This document shows positions 52,274 to 60,536 of a DNA stretch of 64,000 nucleotides, in pieces; positions within the stretch are counted from its first letter, which is position 1; each line of letters begins with the position of its first letter. Made by a program: the position numbers and the translations under genes. Origin of the DNA: Deltaproteobacteria bacterium RIFCSPHIGHO2_01_FULL_43_49. Lineage in GTDB: Bacteria; UBA10199; SPLOWO2-01-44-7. The notes under the pieces are model-generated. The model was given only the letters and a program-made list of their open reading frames with translations. It did no database searches and had not been told where the DNA came from. The stretch is taken from positions 1-64,000 of the forward strand of contig MGRG01000008.1 of the NCBI GenBank assembly GCA_001798075.1, written 5' to 3'.

Positions 52274-52911
52274 CTTCTAATCTGATTGACATTTCTATTG
52301 CCATTTCCCCTGATGCAGTTGTTTGGCCTGGATCTCCAACACCTGAATTTTCTTTGCGGCGCTCCATGGCTAAGGGAGACAGTAGCAACAACAGCAATTT
52401 TTTCATGAATATCCATACCGGTACCCATATCGATGCCCCGCTCCATTTTGTAAAGAATGGGATGAGTGTCGATGGCCTTCCTTTAGAAATAATGGTTGGA
52501 AAAGTCTTGGTGATGGATCTTTCAGGAGAAAAAGAAATTACCGTTGCGGCACTCGAGGAAAGATGGCCGGCGAAAGAAACCAAGCGCATCTTAATCAAAA
52601 CCACAAACTCCAAATTTTGGAAGGAGTCTCCCCGCACGTTTAGAAAAGATTATATTGCCTTAACCGAAGGGCCTGCTCGATGGCTTTTGGAGCGCCAGGT
52701 GGAGCTGATTGGGATTGATTATCTTTCGATCCAACGTTTCGGGGATTCGCCTCTGGTTCATAAGATTTTGTTGCAAAAAGGGATTGTTATTTTGGAGGGA
52801 TTAGATTTGTCTTCGGTCAAACCAGGCGAATATGAATTGATTTGTTTGCCTCTTAAATTGGTTGGTACGGAAGGGGCCCCGGTGCGGGCATTATTGCGTT
52901 CCATGAACTGA
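52270..52911 (+). CDS. cyclase/kynurenine-formamidase-family hydrolase
   Basis: A 213-aa metal-dependent hydrolase with the family signature HTGTHIDAPLHF (HxGTHxDxPxH) and DLSxxI at the N-terminus. Members hydrolyse amides or lactones or catalyse related cyclisations. In this setting it may act on a lactone or N-acyl group of the keto acid. The substrate is unknown. Confidence 0.75.
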   Translation: MTSNLIDISIAISPDAVVWPGSPTPEFSLRRSMAKGDSSNNSNFFMNIHTGTHIDAPLHFVKNGMSVDGLPLEIMVGKVLVMDLSGEKEITVAALEERWPAKETKRILIKTTNSKFWKESPRTFRKDYIALTEGPARWLLERQVELIGIDYLSIQRFGDSPLVHKILLQKGIVILEGLDLSSVKPGEYELICLPLKLVGTEGAPVRALLRSMN

Positions 52912-52915
52912 TGTA

Positions 52916-54664
52916 ATGAAAGAGAATATAATCAAATCACAGACAGTTTTCTTTTTTGTAATCGCTCTTTATGCTGTCTTGTATGCCACTTCGCATTTTC
53001 AAGGTTTTGAAAATGTAACCGGCTATTTTGGAATGACTTATGGTATTTTACATCCGGACAGTTTTCCAGGCGATTTGGCCGGGAACTATCATCCCGCAAA
53101 CGTTTCTCTATATACCTTATTACTCAAGCTAGGGGGGGATTGGTGGTTGGATGAACGCCTTCACTGGGCGGCTTTTTGTTTGGTGGCGGTTGTTTCACTA
53201 TGGGGGATGGATAAAATTGTTCGCCTCCTGGGAATTCATGACGCCTTGGCGAGGTTTGCCATTTTGGCCGTTGTTATGGCAACCCATCTCTTCATCGATG
53301 GGCCGCCCTATGTAATAGATTGGGCATGCATGCGCCCTACCGTCTATGCTGTTCCGATGGTCATAGGATTGACTTATTTTTTGTTGAAGAAATCGTATTC
53401 CAAAACGTTTATTTTGGGTCTTTTGGCCATTGCCACTTCTGTTAAATGCAGTTGGTTTCCTGTAATGACCTCCTGGATCATTATCTTGAACCAAAGATAT
53501 GGATGGCGTCCGAAAAAAAATATTCTTCTTTTTAGCTTTCTTTTGTTTTTATTCTTCTCAGGGAATTTTTTATGGCATTCTTTTCATGATACTCTAGGTG
53601 AAAATGTAAAGCTTTTTGATTTTACAGTTCGTGAGGAAGGCAGTGAGGCAAATCCTTTCGTAGATGGTTTGGGACCATTTATTTATATCAGTTGGTTGCT
53701 GTTGGCCCTCCGCATAAATCTTTTTGACAAAGAAAAAAACAGTATATTTAGATGGATTTTTGTAACTTCTTTAGTTGTTTATCTTTTGGGAGGCATTTAT
53801 TATACTTTTGCCCCTGATGTTTTAAAAGTCCCCCTATTTTTGGCCCTGGCAGTATCTCGTTCGACTTGGTGGACGCAGATTTTACTCTTTTTGGTATTTG
53901 CAATTTTGTCCGTGCGTTATCTAGAATCCCTTTCCCCTTATAAGAAAATTTTTGGAGGGGTGGGCCTTTTTATTTTATATCAGTTTCCCTTTGTAGATTA
54001 TCTTTCGTTACACAAATTTTTTGACGATTTTTCCCTGTGGATGGGGCCCCATGCCCTCAAACGCCTTCTGGTGATTTCTACGTTGATGGTTGGCATGTTG
54101 GCTATCCGTCTTCTCTTTAGCCGAAGGTTAGCCTTAAAAAAGACATTATTTATTCCCTTTGTTTTCAGCATGTTTTTGGCCGCTACTTACAAGGGATATC
54201 AACGCTGGCCTCACTTAGTATTTCTTTTTAAAGAAGGAGTGGTAGGAGACAATCCGATTGCTCAATGGGTAGATGTAGATACTTACATTAGGCAAAATAC
54301 CCCTAAAGATGCTGTGATATTACCGCTGGTAGGTCCAGAGTATAATGTTGAAACTTCCTTAAAAGTTCGTACGGGTCGAACGATACCTTATGGATACCAT
54401 CCTGCTGTATTTTATTTCGATTACAAAAAACAAATAGTGAACGATACTATCTTAAAAAATGTAAAAACATTATCCCAAGCTTGGCAGGAATGTGTTCCAA
54501 ACAAAATTAAAGAAGCACTAAATCGATTGACTTGGCCGGATTATATTGTTATTTCACGGGACAGTTCTTGCCAACCTGATGTATTAGGTTTTCGACATCT
54601 TGAAAATATTCGCACCTTTTCCATATGGAAACAAAATAAAGAAACGATAACCAAAAAAATTTGA
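52916..54664 (+). CDS. large polytopic membrane protein; possible GT-C transferase or polymerase
   Basis: A 582-aa inner-membrane protein with about ten to twelve hydrophobic segments between residues 10 and 430 and a C-terminal soluble part (about 450-575) containing YIRQNTPKDAVILP. That phrase is common in large membrane proteins of the GT-C/Wzy-like class. An acidic/aromatic loop (LHPDSFPGDLAGNYHPAN) lies after the first helix. I cannot name the family. It is the only Wzy-sized candidate in the window, so it may be the polymerase or a polyprenyl-phosphate-sugar-dependent transferase. The following GT2 of the dolichol-phosphate type could make its donor. Confidence 0.5.
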   Translation: MKENIIKSQTVFFFVIALYAVLYATSHFQGFENVTGYFGMTYGILHPDSFPGDLAGNYHPANVSLYTLLLKLGGDWWLDERLHWAAFCLVAVVSLWGMDKIVRLLGIHDALARFAILAVVMATHLFIDGPPYVIDWACMRPTVYAVPMVIGLTYFLLKKSYSKTFILGLLAIATSVKCSWFPVMTSWIIILNQRYGWRPKKNILLFSFLLFLFFSGNFLWHSFHDTLGENVKLFDFTVREEGSEANPFVDGLGPFIYISWLLLALRINLFDKEKNSIFRWIFVTSLVVYLLGGIYYTFAPDVLKVPLFLALAVSRSTWWTQILLFLVFAILSVRYLESLSPYKKIFGGVGLFILYQFPFVDYLSLHKFFDDFSLWMGPHALKRLLVISTLMVGMLAIRLLFSRRLALKKTLFIPFVFSMFLAATYKGYQRWPHLVFLFKEGVVGDNPIAQWVDVDTYIRQNTPKDAVILPLVGPEYNVETSLKVRTGRTIPYGYHPAVFYFDYKKQIVNDTILKNVKTLSQAWQECVPNKIKEALNRLTWPDYIVISRDSSCQPDVLGFRHLENIRTFSIWKQNKETITKKI

Positions 54665-54666
54665 AA

Positions 54667-55446
54667 ATGAAAGATTCAACCAGCATGAAAATATGCATAT
54701 TTATACCAGCATATAATTGCGAGAGAACAATAGTAAAAGTCATAGAAGATATTCCAGATTTGCTGCGTGAAAATGCAACAGTTCTTGTGGTGGATGATGG
54801 TTCTTTCGACAAAACCTCGGATGTGGTTAAGTTGTATAAAACAAAAAATGGAATGAATAACCTGGTGCTTATCAGAAATGAAAATAACCTTGGGTATGGA
54901 GGTACACAGAAAGTTGCGTTCAGGCATGCAATAAAAAATGGGCATGACATTGTATTTATGGTGCATGGTGACAAGCAGCATCCAGGAGGAGAAAAACTAA
55001 TAGAAACGTTGAAAATGATGGAAGATAACTGTGCGCTTGTTTATGGATCACGTATGTTGGGTGATCCAAAAAAAGGGGGAATGCCATTTTACAAAAGAAT
55101 GGGAAGTAAAATTCTTACATTCATAGAAAATGTTTTTCTTGAAACAAATTTTTCGGAGTTCCATTCTGGCTTTAGGGCATATAACTGTAGTTATCTCAAG
55201 CGATTAAACTTTGAGAATCTCACCAATAGATACTTTTTTGACACTGAAATGCTTATTTTAATAGCGAAGGAAGGTTTTAGAGTAAAGGAGTTGCCCATTC
55301 CTACCTATTATGGGCCAGATAGTGGTTATGGGATATCTTTCGTCGAGGGGGTAAAATATTCGTTAGGGATTTTCAAATCTCTAATGGAGTATAAACTAAG
55401 CAAAAAAGGTCTTATGAAAAGCAGAAAGTTTTTCTGCTTTTTTTAA
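54667..55446 (+). CDS. GT2 glycosyltransferase, dolichol-phosphate-mannose-synthase-like
   Basis: A 259-aa GT-A transferase with IFIPAYNCERTI, VVDDGSFDKT, NLGYGG and VHGDKQHPG (metal motif); GSRML and SGFRAYN complete the DPM1/GT2 pattern. It has no C-terminal membrane helices. It may charge undecaprenyl phosphate with a sugar for the adjacent membrane protein. Codon choice differs from its neighbours (ATA for Ile in five of the first six codons of its conserved N-terminus). Its last codons contain a terminator-like hairpin. ATG 54667 is taken, with ATG 54685 possible. Confidence 0.75.
   Translation: MKDSTSMKICIFIPAYNCERTIVKVIEDIPDLLRENATVLVVDDGSFDKTSDVVKLYKTKNGMNNLVLIRNENNLGYGGTQKVAFRHAIKNGHDIVFMVHGDKQHPGGEKLIETLKMMEDNCALVYGSRMLGDPKKGGMPFYKRMGSKILTFIENVFLETNFSEFHSGFRAYNCSYLKRLNFENLTNRYFFDTEMLILIAKEGFRVKELPIPTYYGPDSGYGISFVEGVKYSLGIFKSLMEYKLSKKGLMKSRKFFCFF
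55417..55444 (+). terminator. intrinsic-terminator-like hairpin inside the GT2 3' end
   Basis: AAAAGCAGAAA (55417-55427), loop GTT, TTTCTGCTTTT (55431-55441), with seven T from 55438 to 55444. The stem is perfect over 11 bp but has only a GCAG/CTGC core. It lies in the last coding codons, and only 8 nt separate the GT2 stop from the next ATG, so it would cut the operon unless read through, for instance by the RfaH-like factor or by translating ribosomes. Confidence 0.65.
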
Positions 55447-55454
55447 ATAAAGCC

Positions 55455-56168
55455 ATGGCTGATGAAGTAAGAAATCTTTTTGATGGTAAAGCAGATTATG
55501 ATGAAAAGAGAGATAAGTACTATTTTGAAAGGCGCACGAGAGAGCTGGAAAAGATACTCGTCAATCTAAGCCGAGGAGCTAAAATTCTTGATTTGGGGTG
55601 TGGTACAGGAATTACCGTCGATTTTCTCAGTAGAAGAGGATTTCTAGATGTTTATGGTTGTGATATTTCAACAACTCTCTTAGAAATTGGAAAACGGAAA
55701 GGAATAAAAAATCTCTTTCTTATAGAAGAAGTTGTGCTTCCGTTCCCGAGCCACTCGTTTGATTTTGTTACGATGTTTGATGTGATTGAACACATGGATA
55801 ATTATGGCGATAATTTGAGGGAAATTTTCCGCGTTCTAAAACCCGGAGGTGTTGTGTTTATAAGTTATCCAAATCCAGGAATGGTATGGCTATTAGATGT
55901 AATGGCGGCATTGGGTCTGAAAATACCTGGGAAAGAAAACAAAATCCCGCTTAATGAACTAGAAAATGTGGCAAGTAGCTGGTTTAGAATGGAATACTTC
56001 AGGCCTATAGTTCTGATCTCAAAACTTCCACGCGTTGTGCTTAATTTTTTTGAAACTTTGGAAAAGACAATGCCTATCAGCATTCTTAAAAGAGTAGCCT
56101 TATGTTATTGCGTGGTTTTAAAAAAAGAAGATTCAAAAAGGCTTTGCATGGATGGGGGGAATGAATAA
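55455..56168 (+). CDS. class I SAM-dependent methyltransferase (2)
   Basis: A 237-aa methyltransferase with LDLGCGTGITVDFL (motif I), YGCDIS, FDFVTMFDVIEHM (motif II/III) and VLKPGGVVFISYPNP, as in UbiE/Coq5-type enzymes. The C-terminal part (FRPIVLISKLPRVV) may lie on the membrane. It shares the different codon choice of the GT2 upstream and could have come in with it. The target is unknown; a lipid-linked sugar is possible. Confidence 0.75.
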   Translation: MADEVRNLFDGKADYDEKRDKYYFERRTRELEKILVNLSRGAKILDLGCGTGITVDFLSRRGFLDVYGCDISTTLLEIGKRKGIKNLFLIEEVVLPFPSHSFDFVTMFDVIEHMDNYGDNLREIFRVLKPGGVVFISYPNPGMVWLLDVMAALGLKIPGKENKIPLNELENVASSWFRMEYFRPIVLISKLPRVVLNFFETLEKTMPISILKRVALCYCVVLKKEDSKRLCMDGGNE

Positions 56169-56895
56169 CGGGTTATTAGCAGTGATTCCAGCCAGGGGTG
56201 GCTCCAAAGCGCTTCCTGGAAAAAATATCCGTCCATTGGGTGGATTGCCACTGATCGCTCATTCTATTTTGATGGCCAAAATGTGTCCTGAGATTGATCG
56301 CGTTCTAGTAAGTACGGATGATGAAAAGATTGCCGATGTGGCTAAAACATTTGGTGCCGATGTTCCCTTTTTGAGACCAAAAGCACTTGCGCAAGATGAA
56401 ACACCGATGTGGCCAGTTCTGCAACATGTCTTGGAGCATGTCACCACGCAAGAAGGCAAAGAGTATAATTCTCTTTTATTATTGGATCCGACTTCTCCAG
56501 GCCGTTTTCCAGAAGATATCCGAAAAGCGTTACAGAAACTGGATCAAAATGTTCAAACCACTGGTGTGATTGGTGTTTCTCAGCCGGAATTCAATCCGAT
56601 CTGGCATTGTGTTGTGGAAAAAGAGGGATGGATGGAACCTCTCATCCGTGGAGGGGGTATTTATGGCCGTCGTCAAGATGTTCCCACGGTGTATCGAATC
56701 AATGCCTCTCTTTATATTTGGAGATCGTCGTTTGTTCGCTCTTGCCATGGAAATTGGTTGGAGCAAGGAAAATACCTCCTATGTGAAATTCCGGAAAGTC
56801 GTGCCATCCATATCGATACGATCCACGAATTTGAGAGGACCGAGTTGCTTTTGAAAAATAATCTTATTTCCTTTCCATGGATGGAAAGGAAATGA
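56152..56895 (+). CDS. neuA-like: CMP-nonulosonate synthetase, NeuA/LegF-like (4)
   Basis: A 247-aa cytidylyltransferase: AVIPARGGSKALPGKN (CTP loop), GGLPLIAHSI, STDDEKIADVA, LLLLDPTSPGR, RINASLYIW and the metal motif HIDTIHEFE. It opens a legionaminic-type module that includes NeuC and NeuB. ATG 56152 has AAAAGG ten bases upstream; ATG 56161 is an alternative. Its last codons form half of a perfect inverted repeat that covers the start of the next gene. Confidence 0.85.
   Translation: MGGMNNGLLAVIPARGGSKALPGKNIRPLGGLPLIAHSILMAKMCPEIDRVLVSTDDEKIADVAKTFGADVPFLRPKALAQDETPMWPVLQHVLEHVTTQEGKEYNSLLLLDPTSPGRFPEDIRKALQKLDQNVQTTGVIGVSQPEFNPIWHCVVEKEGWMEPLIRGGGIYGRRQDVPTVYRINASLYIWRSSFVRSCHGNWLEQGKYLLCEIPESRAIHIDTIHEFERTELLLKNNLISFPWMERK
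56866..56893 (+). promoter_or_regulatory. perfect 13-bp inverted repeat over the ribosome-binding site of the next gene
   Basis: ATTTCCTTTCCAT (56866-56878), GG, ATGGAAAGGAAAT (56881-56893). The right arm contains the GGAAAGGA Shine-Dalgarno and the first two bases of ATG 56892 of the SDR gene. In RNA it would form a strong hairpin (about 11 bp with a six-base loop) that hides the site until a ribosome finishing neuA opens it: a translational-coupling device. No T tract follows, so it is not an intrinsic terminator. Confidence 0.6.
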
Positions 56896-57629
56896 AAAAA
56901 ATTAAAGAATTGATCGACTTGAAGGGGCGTAAAGCGTTGGTCACAGGCGGGGTGGGGCATATCGGCCACGTTTGTTGTGAAGTAATACAAGAATTGGGAG
57001 GAGAGGTGAAAATTTTGGACCTTCCAGAGTGTGATTTGAGGGGCGAAGAAGCCACGCGCAATTTTGTCCGTCAAACGGTCGTTGCCATGAATGGCCTCGA
57101 TATTTTCATTCACTCGGCGGCCTATGTTGGGACTACAAAACTCGCTGGGTGGGCCGCCCCTTTTGAGAATCAAACCGTTTCCGCGTGGGAGGAGGCCCAA
57201 CGCGTGAATGTCACGTCGGCTTTTGTGATTGTGCAAGAAGCAAAAAAAGTCCTGGAAGCCTCTGGCTATGGGTCTGTTATTCTTCTTGATTCCATCTATG
57301 GTGTCGTTGGCCCAGATATGCGGTTATATGAAGGAACAGAGATGCACAATCCTGTCGGTGGCTGTGTTTCCAAAGGAGCTCTTTTGCAATTGATGCGGTA
57401 TCTAGCAACTTTCTTGGCACCAAAAGTTCGTGTGAATGCGATTTCTCCAGGGGGTATTTGGAGAAATCAACCGGAGAGTTTCCAGGAACGTTATGTGGCG
57501 CGTACTCCTTTGAAAAGAATGGGGAGAGAAGAAGATGTCAAAGGAGCCATAGCCTATCTTGCCAGCGATTTATCTCGATACGTAACAGGGCATAATCTTT
57601 TGGTCGATGGAGGTTGGACGATATGGTAA
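56892..57629 (+). CDS. NulO-associated SDR with the catalytic Tyr lost
   Basis: A 245-aa paralogue of the SDR at 34910: TGGVGHIG, SIYGVVGPDM, LYEGTEMHNP and GHNLLVDGGW correspond throughout. Lys161 and Ser134 are present, but the YxxxK tyrosine is Gly157 (NPVGGCVSK against NPAAYNASK). It may therefore be inactive as a dehydrogenase, use another acid, or work as a partner of an active SDR. ATG 56892 overlaps the upstream TGA and is covered by the inverted repeat. Confidence 0.75.
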   Translation: MKKIKELIDLKGRKALVTGGVGHIGHVCCEVIQELGGEVKILDLPECDLRGEEATRNFVRQTVVAMNGLDIFIHSAAYVGTTKLAGWAAPFENQTVSAWEEAQRVNVTSAFVIVQEAKKVLEASGYGSVILLDSIYGVVGPDMRLYEGTEMHNPVGGCVSKGALLQLMRYLATFLAPKVRVNAISPGGIWRNQPESFQERYVARTPLKRMGREEDVKGAIAYLASDLSRYVTGHNLLVDGGWTIW

Positions 57630-58783
57630 CTCACCGCATTCTCGCTGTTTCTAGCACCAGGGCCGATCTTGGCTATATGCGGTTTGTCATTAAAGAACTC
57701 AAAGGAGATCCCCGATTTGATATTGTCGTGGTGGCGACCTGTATGCATTTGGCCTCTTCCTTGGGAAAATCGATTCAGGAATTTACCAATGTCGGTATTA
57801 TGGTGGATGAAGAGATCGAAATGCTTTTGGATGCGGATACGCCTTCTGGCATTGTCAAATCAATGGGGTTGGGAATGATCGGCTTTGCGGATCTTTTGCG
57901 CCGTGTCCGTCCCGACGCTGTTTTAATTATGGGAGATCGGTTTGAAATATTATCTGTGGTGGCTACCTGTTTGCCATTTTTGATTCCGGTGATTCATATT
58001 GCGGGAGGCGATATCAGTGAGGGGGCCATTGATGATTCCATTCGTCATGCCATTACAAAAATGAGCCATTTTCATCTCCCAGCAACGGAGAAAAATGCTG
58101 AGCGCCTGCGTCAAATGGGAGAGGAGGATTGGCGCATTCAAACGGTTGGCGAGCTGACCCTTGATTTTTTAACGACTGAAAAATTGATGACGAAGAAGGA
58201 AATTGAAAACAAACTTTCATCCAAAATAAACAATGACACACTTCTGGTTGCCTATCATCCAGAAACAATGGATGTGGAGAATGTGCCTAAACATGTTCAA
58301 ATTTTGACAGAGGCCCTCTCAAAAACTGGTTTGCCGATGGTCATTACGGGGCCTAATGTCGATGTCGGCTCCACTTTCATTCGTGAATCGCTCCAGGTTT
58401 TTGCAAAAAAGTACCCCCGTGCCGTTTATGCCGAGAACCTAGGACAAAGATGTTATCTAAGTCTGATGCGGTATGTGGGCGCCCTCGTTGGGAATTCCTC
58501 CAGCGGTATTGTCGAGGCTCCCTCCTTTGGGCTTCCTTTTGTCAACATCGGAAGGCGGCAAGATGGGCGTTTGAAAGCGTTGAACGTCATTGATGTCCTC
58601 GTTGAGGAACAGGCCATCCTTGACGGGATTCAAAAAGCTCTTTCTGATGATTTCAGAAAGTCGTTGGGCCATTTGAAAAATCCTTACGGGGATGGACATG
58701 CGAGCAAAAAAATTAAGCAAGCCCTCCTCGAATGGCTCCCTAAAAGATCTCAAGCCCTTTCTAAGCACTTCGTTGAGCGATGA
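57623..58783 (+). CDS. neuC: hydrolysing UDP-sugar 2-epimerase, NeuC/LegG-like
   Basis: A 386-aa GT-B-fold enzyme that inverts C2 and removes UDP to give the free ManNAc-type sugar for NeuB. It has SSTRADLGYMR, MGDRFE (103-108), HIAGGDISEGAIDDSIRH, ITGPNVDVG and GNSSSGIVEAPSFG, the full NeuC/LegG pattern. ATG 57623 has GGAGG eight bases upstream. With the NeuB at 61615 and NeuA at 56152 it defines a complete sialic/legionaminic-type core. Confidence 0.85.
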   Translation: MVTHRILAVSSTRADLGYMRFVIKELKGDPRFDIVVVATCMHLASSLGKSIQEFTNVGIMVDEEIEMLLDADTPSGIVKSMGLGMIGFADLLRRVRPDAVLIMGDRFEILSVVATCLPFLIPVIHIAGGDISEGAIDDSIRHAITKMSHFHLPATEKNAERLRQMGEEDWRIQTVGELTLDFLTTEKLMTKKEIENKLSSKINNDTLLVAYHPETMDVENVPKHVQILTEALSKTGLPMVITGPNVDVGSTFIRESLQVFAKKYPRAVYAENLGQRCYLSLMRYVGALVGNSSSGIVEAPSFGLPFVNIGRRQDGRLKALNVIDVLVEEQAILDGIQKALSDDFRKSLGHLKNPYGDGHASKKIKQALLEWLPKRSQALSKHFVER

Positions 58784-59856
58784 AGTCTTTTTGTCTTGAT
58801 CTGAAAAATAAAGAACTTTGGAATCAGTATTGGTCTCGCTTGTCCGAAAATCGGCGTGATATTTATTTTAGTCCAGACTATTATGAAATCTATGAAAAAA
58901 AAGGAGATGGAATCGCCAAATGTTTTGTTTTTGAGAAAGGTGACGATTTTCTTCTATATCCTTTTCTCTTAAATGATATAGCCCGGTACGGCTATGTGGA
59001 TGCAGACCTAACCTATTACGATATTGAAGGTGTTTATGGGTACAATGGAGCTGTGGCGACTACCAACGATATCACATTCCTTACAAATTTTCAGAACCAA
59101 TTTTTAGAGTTTTGCCAGGCCTTGCATATTATTGCCGAGTTCACCCGATTCAATCCTATTTACGAGAATCAGGCCTTGTTCGGGTATCTAAACGTTGTAC
59201 AAAAGAATAAAAATGTCGTTGTTGATTTAGGGTTGTCCCACGAAAAAATTTGGTCGAAATCGTATGATTGCTCTGTTCGCAAAAGCATCAATAAGGCCAA
59301 GAGGCACAACTTACAAACGATAATCCTATCGGGTCTTGAAATAGAAGGAACACAATACCTTTCTCAATTCATTGATATTTTTCATGCGACCTTAGATAGA
59401 AATGCTGCGACCCCTTCGAGCTATTTTGATGATGCTTTTATCAAAAGTTTAATTTGCCGTTTGGGAGCCAGAGTCCTTTTTTGTTTTACCCTTTTGGAAG
59501 GTCGTTCTGTTTCAACGGAACTTGTTCTTTTGTCATCCCAGGTTGGATACTCTTTTTTGGGGGGGACGTTGGAGGAGGCCTTTGAATTTCGCCCCAATCA
59601 TCATTTAAAAAATACTTTGATACTTAGACTGAAGGAAATGGGGTGTCATTTTTATTGTATTGGCGGTGGTAAAAATATGGATGATGGGATTTTTCGATAT
59701 AAAAATACATTTGCCGTCAACGGGGTTCGGCCCTTTTATATCGGTATCAAGATACACAACGAAAAAATCTATCATGATGTTTGCCGGAGATGGTCTTTGG
59801 AAAATCCTGAGAAAAATGCGGCATATCATGACGCCTTTTTTAAATATAAATTTTGA
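58780..59856 (+). CDS. FemAB/GNAT-type acyltransferase
   Basis: A 358-aa protein with the double-GNAT pattern of FemAB-like (BioF2-type) acyltransferases: YFSPDYYEIY near the N-terminus, CSVRKSINKAKRHN in the middle, VSTELVLLSSQVGYSFLGG and GCHFYCIGGG near the C-terminus. It would transfer an acyl or aminoacyl group to the 4-amino group made by a sugar aminotransferase, taking the place of LegH. It overlaps neuC by ATGA. Confidence 0.75.
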   Translation: MKSFCLDLKNKELWNQYWSRLSENRRDIYFSPDYYEIYEKKGDGIAKCFVFEKGDDFLLYPFLLNDIARYGYVDADLTYYDIEGVYGYNGAVATTNDITFLTNFQNQFLEFCQALHIIAEFTRFNPIYENQALFGYLNVVQKNKNVVVDLGLSHEKIWSKSYDCSVRKSINKAKRHNLQTIILSGLEIEGTQYLSQFIDIFHATLDRNAATPSSYFDDAFIKSLICRLGARVLFCFTLLEGRSVSTELVLLSSQVGYSFLGGTLEEAFEFRPNHHLKNTLILRLKEMGCHFYCIGGGKNMDDGIFRYKNTFAVNGVRPFYIGIKIHNEKIYHDVCRRWSLENPEKNAAYHDAFFKYKF

Positions 59857-59867
59857 GAGGAAGTCTT

Positions 59868-60536
59868 ATGTGCTCCTTTGATACTAGTTGGGAAGCGGTT
59901 TATCAAAAAACAGGATTTGGTGGAGACTACCCAGACACAAATCTGGTACGGTTTGTAGCGAGAAACCTTTATGCAAAGGAGAGAAAATCAACACGGATCT
60001 TAGAAGTGGGTTGCGGTGTCGGGGCCAATCTTTGGTATTTGATCCAAGAAGGGTTTGATACCTACGGGTTGGATGGCTCAAAGACGGCGATTGAAAAGTG
60101 TGCGGCAAATTTAAAGAGACAAGACTTTTCCTGTAAGCTTTTTGTCAGCGATGCTGCCGATCTGAGATTCGAAGATAATTATTTTGATGCTGTTGTCGAT
60201 ATTGAATGTATTTATGCAAATACAATCGCGGATATCAAAAAGATTTTGCGGGAGATTTACAGGACATTAAAAGAAGGAGGACTTTTTTTCTCAATGATGT
60301 TTTCAAAAAAAACGTGGGGGTATGGTCTGGGTAAAGAAATTGAAAGTAATACTTTTGTAGAGATCAATAATCGGATTTTTGGGGGAAGAGGGATGGCTCA
60401 TTTTTTTATAATTGAAGAAATCCATGGTCTTCTTTTAGAAATAGGTTTTAGAGATATCGAAATCAATGTTGCATCCAGAACTGAGAATAACCGGAAGTAT
60501 ATTATTGAAGAGCTTTTATGCCAGGCAAAAAAATAA
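59868..60536 (+). CDS. class I SAM-dependent methyltransferase (3)
   Basis: A 222-aa methyltransferase with ILEVGCGVGANLWYL (motif I), YGLDGSKTAIEKC, FDAVVDIECIYAN and TLKEGGLFFSMMFSK. It probably methylates the amino, acyl or hydroxyl group of the nonulosonate in this module. GAGAGGAAG lies before ATG 59868; an in-frame TTG at 59853 is unlikely. It overlaps the aminotransferase gene by 19 nt. Confidence 0.75.
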   Translation: MCSFDTSWEAVYQKTGFGGDYPDTNLVRFVARNLYAKERKSTRILEVGCGVGANLWYLIQEGFDTYGLDGSKTAIEKCAANLKRQDFSCKLFVSDAADLRFEDNYFDAVVDIECIYANTIADIKKILREIYRTLKEGGLFFSMMFSKKTWGYGLGKEIESNTFVEINNRIFGGRGMAHFFIIEEIHGLLLEIGFRDIEINVASRTENNRKYIIEELLCQAKK

